Source of the DNA: Bin87 sp965232895
GTDB taxonomy: Bacteria; Chloroflexota; Dehalococcoidia; Lucifugimonadales; UBA3495
NCBI GenBank assembly: GCA_965232895.1
Contig: OZ247430.1
Span: 310,001-374,000, forward strand
Reading direction: 5' to 3'
Length of the DNA stretch: 64,000 bases
Position numbers and translations under genes: made by a program. Positions 58,942-64,000 of the stretch are shown here, in pieces (within the stretch, counting starts at the first letter, position 1; every line of letters begins with the position of its first letter). Below the pieces are notes generated by a model. That model saw only the letters and a program-made list of their open reading frames with translations, had not been told where the DNA came from and searched no databases.

Positions 58942-59349
58942 ATGGTCGTTTCCGTCGATGAAAAATGCCTGCGGCTGACTGACGAGAGCGGTGAGCGTGG
59001 CGTGCTGCTGGGAATGCGATGCCGGCATTGCGGGGTTTGCGTGTTCGGACCGGCCACGTTTTGCCAGTCGTGCACATCCGCCGACCTGGCAGAGGTCGAA
59101 CTATCTACCGAGGGAACCCTGTACAGTTTCACCATCGTCAGGGTACCCCCCTCAGGCTGGCCGGGCCCGGTGCCTTACGTGCTGGGCGAGGCCGAACTGC
59201 CGGAGGGTCCGCACGTGCTGGCCGAAGTGATCGACTGCGCCCACGACGACCTGCGGGTGTGCATGGCGGTCACACTGGCGATTCAGACCGTGGCCATGGA
59301 TGGCGTCGCAGGCTCGGAGCGGGCGGTGTACAAGTGGCGGCCCGTCTAG
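58942..59349 (+). CDS. Zn-ribbon / OB-fold (DUF35) protein, partner of thiolase
   Basis: 135 residues. The rubredoxin-like zinc ribbon is CRHCGVCVFGPATFCQSC (CxxC...CxxC), followed by an OB-fold (TLYSFTIVRVPPSGWPGPVP). DUF35 proteins bind acyl-CoA substrates for thiolases and ChsH-type hydratases. A thiolase follows 111 bases later, the classic pairing. The ATG at 58942 is the first with good context; no strong ribosome binding site is seen. Confidence 0.83.
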   Translation: MVVSVDEKCLRLTDESGERGVLLGMRCRHCGVCVFGPATFCQSCTSADLAEVELSTEGTLYSFTIVRVPPSGWPGPVPYVLGEAELPEGPHVLAEVIDCAHDDLRVCMAVTLAIQTVAMDGVAGSERAVYKWRPV

Positions 59350-59460
59350 AAAGTGACGAGATCGCCCCCCGCATCGAGTGCAGGGTCGCAATGACAGGCT
59401 TGCAGGGCCGGGCGCAGGTTCGTCGCCCTTGGCTCGCAGACACGATCAGGTGGTAATCAA

Positions 59461-60615
59461 ATGACGCAGTTTCGTCCCGGGCGAGAAGTGATGGTAGTGG
59501 GAGTCGGATTGCACGCCTTCGGCAGGTTTCCCGAGGAGAACCTTTCGGATTTGGCGAGGGACGCGGTGGTCGACGCCCTGCGAGACTCGGGAGTGCCGTG
59601 GTCGGCGATACCGGTGGCGTACTTCGGGCACGTCTATTACCACGGGATGTCGATTGGCGAGACGACGCTGGCGCAGCTGGGTTTGACCGGCGTGCCGATC
59701 ATCAACGTGGAGAACGCGTGCTCCAGCGGGTCGACGGCGTTCTGGCAGGCGTACTGGGGGATCACGTCCGGGGTGTTTGACTTGGCCCTGGCGTTCGGCG
59801 CCGAGAAGGTGCCCAGCGGGCCGGTGACGGTAACCGCAGAGAACAGTCCTGCCCGATACATCGGCGGCGACCACATGATGGCGGGCTACGCGCTGCGCAT
59901 GAAGCGATACATGGAGGAGACGGGAGCACCAGCGTCGGCGCTGGCGCAGGTGTCGGTGAAGGCGCGGCAGGCGGCCTCGATGAACCCCTACGCGCACCGC
60001 AAGGAAACCTACTCGGTGGAGGATGTGCTGAACTCACGCCTGATCGCCGACCCGTTGACTCTGTACCAATGCTGCCCCACCAGCGAGGGCGGCGCGGCGG
60101 CGGTGCTGTGCGCGGCGGACGCGCTGGACACCTACGGTGTGGACCGGAGCCGCGCAATTCGCGTGGCGGCTGCCGCGTTGACCTCGGGCAACTACAACGG
60201 GCGGGGCAGCGACCATTCCGCGTTCAGTCCGTACCGCACGGAGCCGGCCGCGTTGCAGGCCTACGAGATGGCGGGCATCGGCCCTGAGGATGTTGACATC
60301 GCGCAGGTGCATGACGCAGCGACCATCGGAGAGTTGCAGCAGATCGAGGCGTTGCACCTGACGCCGTTCGGAGAAGCCTGGCGAGCGACGGAGGAAGGGC
60401 GCACCGCGCTGGGTGGGGACATTCCGGTGAACACCGACGGAGGTCTGCTGGCCATGGGTCACCCCTTCGGAGCCAGCGGGATCCGCATGGTGCATGAGAC
60501 AGTGACTCAGCTACGGGGCGAAGCCGGACCGCGGCAGGTGGAGAACGCGCGGGTCGGCGTGGCGCAGTGCTCCGGCGCCGGGGACGTCACCACAGTGCAT
60601 ATACTGACGCGGTAG
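59461..60615 (+). CDS. Thiolase-family protein (lipid-transfer/SCP-x-like acyltransferase)
   Basis: 384 residues. The nucleophilic Cys is in NVENACSSGSTAFWQAY, the base region is IAQVHDAATIGELQQIEAL, and GGLLAMGHPFGASGIRMVHE plus QCSGAGD complete the thiolase fold. This is the SCP-x/thiolase-like group, often with DUF35 in steroid or fatty acid side-chain breakdown. Which bond it cleaves is unknown. Upstream DUF35 and downstream small protein are on the same strand. Confidence 0.88.
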   Translation: MTQFRPGREVMVVGVGLHAFGRFPEENLSDLARDAVVDALRDSGVPWSAIPVAYFGHVYYHGMSIGETTLAQLGLTGVPIINVENACSSGSTAFWQAYWGITSGVFDLALAFGAEKVPSGPVTVTAENSPARYIGGDHMMAGYALRMKRYMEETGAPASALAQVSVKARQAASMNPYAHRKETYSVEDVLNSRLIADPLTLYQCCPTSEGGAAAVLCAADALDTYGVDRSRAIRVAAAALTSGNYNGRGSDHSAFSPYRTEPAALQAYEMAGIGPEDVDIAQVHDAATIGELQQIEALHLTPFGEAWRATEEGRTALGGDIPVNTDGGLLAMGHPFGASGIRMVHETVTQLRGEAGPRQVENARVGVAQCSGAGDVTTVHILTR

Positions 60616-60697
60616 CCGGGATCGCGATTGCCACGCTGCGCTCCCAATGTGGGTCTCATTCCTTGACGCGTTGTTGGAACGTTAGGTGGGATGGATC

Positions 60698-60982
60698 ATG
60701 GCAAACTACATGATCATGGCGGCGATGCGGGGGCGGTTCATGTCGGAACAGGGCAACCTGTACGACAACTTCCAGATGCTGGGATACATGGAAGGGGCAA
60801 CGCCCTTTGACGCGGTGTCGGCGTTTTTCGATCAGCCGAAGTTTCCCATCGTGTGGGCCGACGTGGAATACATGTGGGCGGAACGGCTGGCGGACGATCC
60901 GGCGAACGGGCACCACGGCGAATACGAAAAGGTCTACATCGCGTCGCTGCGGGAGCGGTGGGAAGGCAGTTCGCGGAATTAG
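60698..60982 (+). CDS. Small protein of unknown function downstream of thiolase
   Basis: 94 residues beginning MANYMIMAAMRGRFMSEQGN, with AGGTGG before the ATG. It has no membrane helix or cysteine. 'YDNFQMLGYMEGATPFDAVS' and FPIVWADVEYMWAERLADDP suggest a compact alpha/beta protein. I do not recognise it. The codon use looks like its neighbours, and its position after the thiolase suggests a shared transcript. Confidence 0.6.
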   Translation: MANYMIMAAMRGRFMSEQGNLYDNFQMLGYMEGATPFDAVSAFFDQPKFPIVWADVEYMWAERLADDPANGHHGEYEKVYIASLRERWEGSSRN

Positions 60983-61143
60983 CCATCGCGTGGATGGACA
61001 GGATATTCGGGATCGGGTCCTTCACCGGCAAACGCGGAGGCGATCAGAGTCCGGCAATCCGCGACACTAACGAAGTAGAGGCGAATGATCATTCGCCCCT
61101 ACAATTTTTGCCCTCGCGCGTTACCGCGCTCGTCGGCCGGCCA

Positions 61144-61926
61144 TTACACGGAGGCGGCCTTGTCCCGGAGGCGGGTGAACTCGGTGCGGAAGCCCTCGGC
61201 GAGCGCGCGGCGGTCGGTGCCGTGGAGGACGAAACGGGCGCCCTGCTCAATCCAGTATTCAGAGAGTTCGGGGGTCTGGTGATGGACGAGAGTGGGCAGT
61301 CCCCTGGCCTCGCACTTGTCGATGATCCCCTTGACGGTGGTCTTGTAGACTTCCTGGGCGTAATCGTCGGGGACGCCGAGGGAGATGCTCATGTCGTTGG
61401 GGCCGACGAAGATGGCATCTATATGGGGCACGGCCAGCATGGCGTCGAGGTTGTCGACTGCCGCCTGGCTCTCGATGCCGATGATGCAGATGTTGTCTCG
61501 GTTGCGGTTGGCGAGGTAATCCTGGCTGGCGTCGCTGGGGAAGTTGCCGGATTCCAGGGCCTCTTCGGCGGCCGCGCCCTTGAGGGGGCGGAACTTGGCC
61601 GCCTTGACCACCTCGCGCACCTGTTCGACAGTCTCGCAGTAGGGGGCGAGGATGCCCTGGGCGCCGGCGTCGATAGCCATGGTGACGTAGTGGGAGTCGG
61701 GGATGGGAATGCGGACGATGGGAACCACGCTGATGGTGTTGAACATGGTCAGGTAGTCGCCCAACTCGCCACGGCCACGGGGGCTGTGCTCGGTGTCGAT
61801 GATTACGTAGTCGAGGCCGACGCCGTCGAGGATGGGGATCCAGCGAGGGCTGCGGTTGATGCTGATCATGGTGCCGAAGATACGGCCGCCCTGTTTGAGG
61901 GTCTGCTTGAGGTCTGCGCCGCTCAT
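61144..61926 (-). CDS. HpcH/HpaI-type class II aldolase
   Basis: 260 residues: 'FGTMISINRSPRWIPILDGV', DYVIIDTEHSPRG, PIVRIPIPDSHYVTMAIDAG, AQGILAPYCETVEQVR, CIIGIESQAAVDNLD and IFVGPNDMSISLG. These are the metal (Glu, Asp) and substrate (Arg) sites of HpaI-like 2-keto-3-deoxy-acid aldolases. Unlike the CitE-like triplet at the window start, this one has a complete active site. ATG 61926 has GGAG at slightly long spacing. Confidence 0.9.
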   Translation of the reverse strand: MSGADLKQTLKQGGRIFGTMISINRSPRWIPILDGVGLDYVIIDTEHSPRGRGELGDYLTMFNTISVVPIVRIPIPDSHYVTMAIDAGAQGILAPYCETVEQVREVVKAAKFRPLKGAAAEEALESGNFPSDASQDYLANRNRDNICIIGIESQAAVDNLDAMLAVPHIDAIFVGPNDMSISLGVPDDYAQEVYKTTVKGIIDKCEARGLPTLVHHQTPELSEYWIEQGARFVLHGTDRRALAEGFRTEFTRLRDKAASV

Positions 61927-61961
61927 GGGGTGGATTGCTCCTTGCGATGGGATGTTGTGCG

Positions 61962-61970
61962 AGTATAGCA
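61962..61970 (-). promoter_or_regulatory. Extended -10 of the HpcH aldolase gene
   Basis: On the minus strand TGCTATACT (TG-n-TATACT) lies 36 bases before the ATG. No clear -35. Confidence 0.45.
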
Positions 61971-62252
61971 CGCAGGGATCCAGCCGGATTTGGGCCGACA
62001 GACGGGGTGGAGCACAAACGATGACAGCATGGGAAGCGGTGCAGTTTCGACATGGACCGGGTTCCTGATTTCGCACGAACGGCAGGGCAGGTTGGATGAG
62101 GCTGGCGTTGCGGCTCTACAGGGTAGAGGCGATGCGGTTGCCCGGACATTGCCAGGATGTTGAGCGATGTTACCGGCGCCGAACCCAGGCGGTCAGGTGT
62201 GCTACACTGGCCTCGTAACAAAGTATCGAATCGATCGGGTAATCCGGGGTAG
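61971..62252. other. Divergent intergenic region
   Basis: No gene is supported between the aldolase and RNase D. Near 62205-62215 the plus strand reads TGTGCTACACT, an extended -10-like element that could start RNase D transcription about 35 bases before its TTG. Confidence 0.35.
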
Positions 62253-63383
62253 TTGTTGCGGAATCAGTACCGTTATATTGGCGAACAGGGTGATTGGGAC
62301 GCGGTGGCGGAGGAGTTGCGTCAGGCGCCGCGACTGGCGCTGGATACTGAGCGCAATGGGCGGTTCGCCTACCGAGAGCGGATTTGCCTGATCCAGATAT
62401 CCGACGGACGCACGACGTACCTGTTGGACCCTCTGGCAGTAAAGAATCTTGACGCTCTCGGCGAGTCGATGGCGGACGAAGCGGTGGCGGTGGTGATGCA
62501 CGGGTGCGAAGAGGACGTGCGCTTCTTCGATCGCGATTTTGGGTTTGAGGTCAACAACCTGTTCGACACCGGGCTGGCGGCGCGATTCCTGGGGGTTTCG
62601 AGGCCAAACCTGGGCGCGGTACTCGAGGAATTCTGCGGAGTGGGGATCGCCAAGGATCCCAAGTTGCAGGTTTCGCACTGGGGGCTGCGGCCGCTATCGG
62701 GTCCGGCGCTGGACTACGCAGCCAGCGACGTGCACCACCTGCTGCCGCTGGCGGACGAGCTGGCGTACCGATTGGACAAACTGGGCCGCGCGGATTGGGT
62801 GAAGGAAGAGTGCGCGCGGATAGAAGCCCTGCGGCATCCACCCGACGAACCATTGGAGACGGCGTTCCGGCGGGTGAAAGGTTGGGAAGGACTCAACCCC
62901 CGGGAAGCGGCGGTACTGCAGGAACTGTATGCGTTTCGAGACGGCAAGGCGTGCGCCTGGGATGTTCCGCCGACGCAAGCGGCGAGCAACGGCGACCTGC
63001 TGGAACTGGCGCAGTCCAGCGGCAGCCCCCCGCGAGGGATCGGCGGGATGTTGGCGTCCCGTTGCTTCGGGGAGTTGCTGGAAGCCCTCGAACGGGGGAT
63101 GACCGGCCCGGAGACGCCGAAACCGCCCCGGGCGGACCGGGGACCCGAGCCCTGGACACCGGAAAGCCGGGAGCGGCTGAAGGCGCTTAAACACTGGCGA
63201 ACGGGATTGAGCCAAGAGCTGGGGCTGGCGGTGAGCCACATCTGGCCCACGCCGAGCCTGGAGAGGATCGCGTTGCGGCCAGATCGGCTTGACCATGAAT
63301 TGGGCGGCGGGTACGGAGAAGTCCGGGGGTGGCAGCGGGATGAGTTCGGGGAAGGGCTGTCGAGAGTGGTGACAGGCGCGTAA
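62253..63383 (+). CDS. rnd: Ribonuclease D-like 3'-5' exonuclease with HRDC domain
   Basis: 376 residues. The DEDDy site is complete: LALDTERNGRF (Asp, Glu), MHGCEEDVRFFD (Asp) and LDYAASDVHHLLPL (Tyr...Asp). A HRDC-like region follows ('GLNPREAAVLQELYAFRDGK') and a second is near 300-345. RNase D trims tRNA and other RNA 3' ends. The start is one of two adjacent TTG codons (62253 or 62256) without a strong ribosome binding site. Confidence 0.88.
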   Translation: MLRNQYRYIGEQGDWDAVAEELRQAPRLALDTERNGRFAYRERICLIQISDGRTTYLLDPLAVKNLDALGESMADEAVAVVMHGCEEDVRFFDRDFGFEVNNLFDTGLAARFLGVSRPNLGAVLEEFCGVGIAKDPKLQVSHWGLRPLSGPALDYAASDVHHLLPLADELAYRLDKLGRADWVKEECARIEALRHPPDEPLETAFRRVKGWEGLNPREAAVLQELYAFRDGKACAWDVPPTQAASNGDLLELAQSSGSPPRGIGGMLASRCFGELLEALERGMTGPETPKPPRADRGPEPWTPESRERLKALKHWRTGLSQELGLAVSHIWPTPSLERIALRPDRLDHELGGGYGEVRGWQRDEFGEGLSRVVTGA

Positions 63384-63386
63384 ACG

Positions 63387-63423
63387 GAAACCGGGCGTCC
63401 GCATAATGCGGACGCCCGGTTTC
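63387..63423. terminator. Strong hairpin after RNase D gene
   Basis: GAAACCGGGCGTCCGC and its complement form a perfect 16-bp stem with loop ATAAT, 3 bases after the stop. It faces a convergent gene and can end both transcripts; the GAAA/TTTC ends give short U-runs in each direction. Confidence 0.75.
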
Positions 63424-63558
63424 TGCTGGCCTGACATCTGAAACGAGGGACGTTTTCGATGCCGGGCGACCGCGGTATCAACCCGGCCTCGGGTTGTGGC
63501 AGAGGGTTGGCCGCGCCGCGCTCCGTGATGCAGCTGACGGTTGGGATAGGCGCCTGGG

Positions 63559-64000
63559 TCAGGCTCCGAAGGTCATCAGCTCCTCACAGAAGCGGGCGGT
63601 GTTGACGAGGTCGGGGACCACGACGTACTCGTCGATGGTGTGCATCAGGTTGGTGGACATGCCGACGACCACGCTCTCGATGCCGTGCAGGCGGAATACG
63701 TTGCCGTCGGTGCCGCCGCCGGAGGGGCGGATGTCGGGTTGGAGTCCCATGTCGCGCATGACTCTGGTGACCAGCTGAGCGGTGGCTTCGCTGGGATCCA
63801 GGCGGTACATCTGGAACATCATTTCCAGGTTCTCGTTGATTTCAGCGTCCGTGTAGCGGCCGCGGATGGTGTTGACCGCGGTGACCAGCTGCATGCGCAG
63901 TATCTCCAGGGACTCCATGCTCATGCTGCGGAACTCGCCGGACACGGTGGCCTCAGATGGGACGGCGTTGCGCACGGTTCCGCCGGTGATGGTACCCACG
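63559..64000 (-). CDS. M20-family peptidase (C-terminal part; runs off the window)
   Basis: About 147 residues of the C-terminal half. 'GGTVRNAVPSEATVSGEFRS' is the dimerisation domain of PepT/ArgE-like M20 peptidases, and GGGTDGNVFRLHGIESVVVG with MHTIDEYV (Zn His) gives the catalytic end. The N-terminus with the other zinc ligands lies beyond 64000. The pattern is of the tripeptidase-T-like group, unlike the two amidohydrolase-type M20 genes at 41.9-44.6 kb. Confidence 0.82.
   Translation of the reverse strand, partial: VGTITGGTVRNAVPSEATVSGEFRSMSMESLEILRMQLVTAVNTIRGRYTDAEINENLEMMFQMYRLDPSEATAQLVTRVMRDMGLQPDIRPSGGGTDGNVFRLHGIESVVVGMSTNLMHTIDEYVVVPDLVNTARFCEELMTFGA

Noticed and set aside
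1..64000. CRISPR arrays, rRNA genes, integrases or transposases
   Set aside because: I looked for regularly spaced repeats and for these gene families and saw none; the only mobile-like sequence is the small palindromic element at 3571-3731.

Overview
The window is a 64 kb piece of a GC-rich (roughly 60-65% by eye) bacterial chromosome with tightly packed genes on both strands. No 16S rRNA or ribosomal marker is present, so taxonomy is inference. Several features together suggest a Chloroflexota bacterium of the SAR202/Dehalococcoidia type: many paralogous catabolic enzymes (citrate-lyase-like aldolases, CaiB CoA-transferases, TPP decarboxylases, M20 amidohydrolases, a thiolase with its DUF35 partner, an F420-type LLM oxidoreductase), and a solute-binding lipoprotein with a long Val/Glu/Thr charged repeat after the lipid cysteine.

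Layout. 1-3.5 kb: an FMN split-barrel fragment and three tandem CitE-like genes. 3.5-7.8 kb: a palindromic mobile-element-like repeat and a 1251-residue CHAT-STAND-TPR protein. 8-16 kb: an alpha/beta hydrolase, a small accessory cluster (PD-(D/E)XK protein, HicB-like protein, double-Phd antitoxin with VapC), LLM oxidoreductase, MmgE/PrpD protein, and an ECF sigma/anti-sigma pair with a zinc micro-protein. 16-25.4 kb: a duplicated ThyX, a TPP enzyme, an AT-richer methyltransferase/HNH restriction pair, and a pyruvate-dehydrogenase-type operon (lpdA-pdhA-pdhB-pdhC). 25.6-31.3 kb: a ferredoxin:thioredoxin reductase catalytic-subunit homologue with an in-frame UGA, Uma2, the Tat genes, an RlmD-Maf fusion, and trxA followed by tRNA-Sec. 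31.5-45 kb: a double CaiB protein, a split sulfopyruvate-decarboxylase-like pair, lutABC, an MNT/HEPN pair, glycerate kinase and two M20 paralogues. 45-64 kb: a polyprenol-kinase-like protein, a lipoprotein, cysteine desulfurase, a VOC pair, a benzoylformate-decarboxylase-like enzyme, an EVE protein, P-II, an acyl-CoA ligase, a peptide/nickel-type ABC operon, thiolase/DUF35, an HpcH aldolase, RNase D and an M20 fragment.

The most interesting signal is selenium. The last active-site cysteine of a ferredoxin:thioredoxin reductase catalytic subunit (CxC-16-CxC-8-CHC spacing) is encoded by UGA. The reading frame stays conserved for 55 more codons. A bacterial-type SECIS hairpin, whose tip matches that of E. 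coli fdhF, begins about 10 nt after the UGA. About 5 kb away a selenocysteine tRNA (UCA anticodon) lies directly behind thioredoxin in an apparent trxA-selC transcription unit with its own promoter and terminator. Together these point to a selenocysteine-dependent ferredoxin-thioredoxin relay. selA, selB and selD are not in this window.

A second theme is duplication and fusion: CitE x3, M20 x2, VOC x2, two-domain CaiB, two-domain ThyX with complementary half-motifs, a two-domain Phd antitoxin, and the RlmD-Maf fusion. All calls come from reading the sequence; no database search was run.
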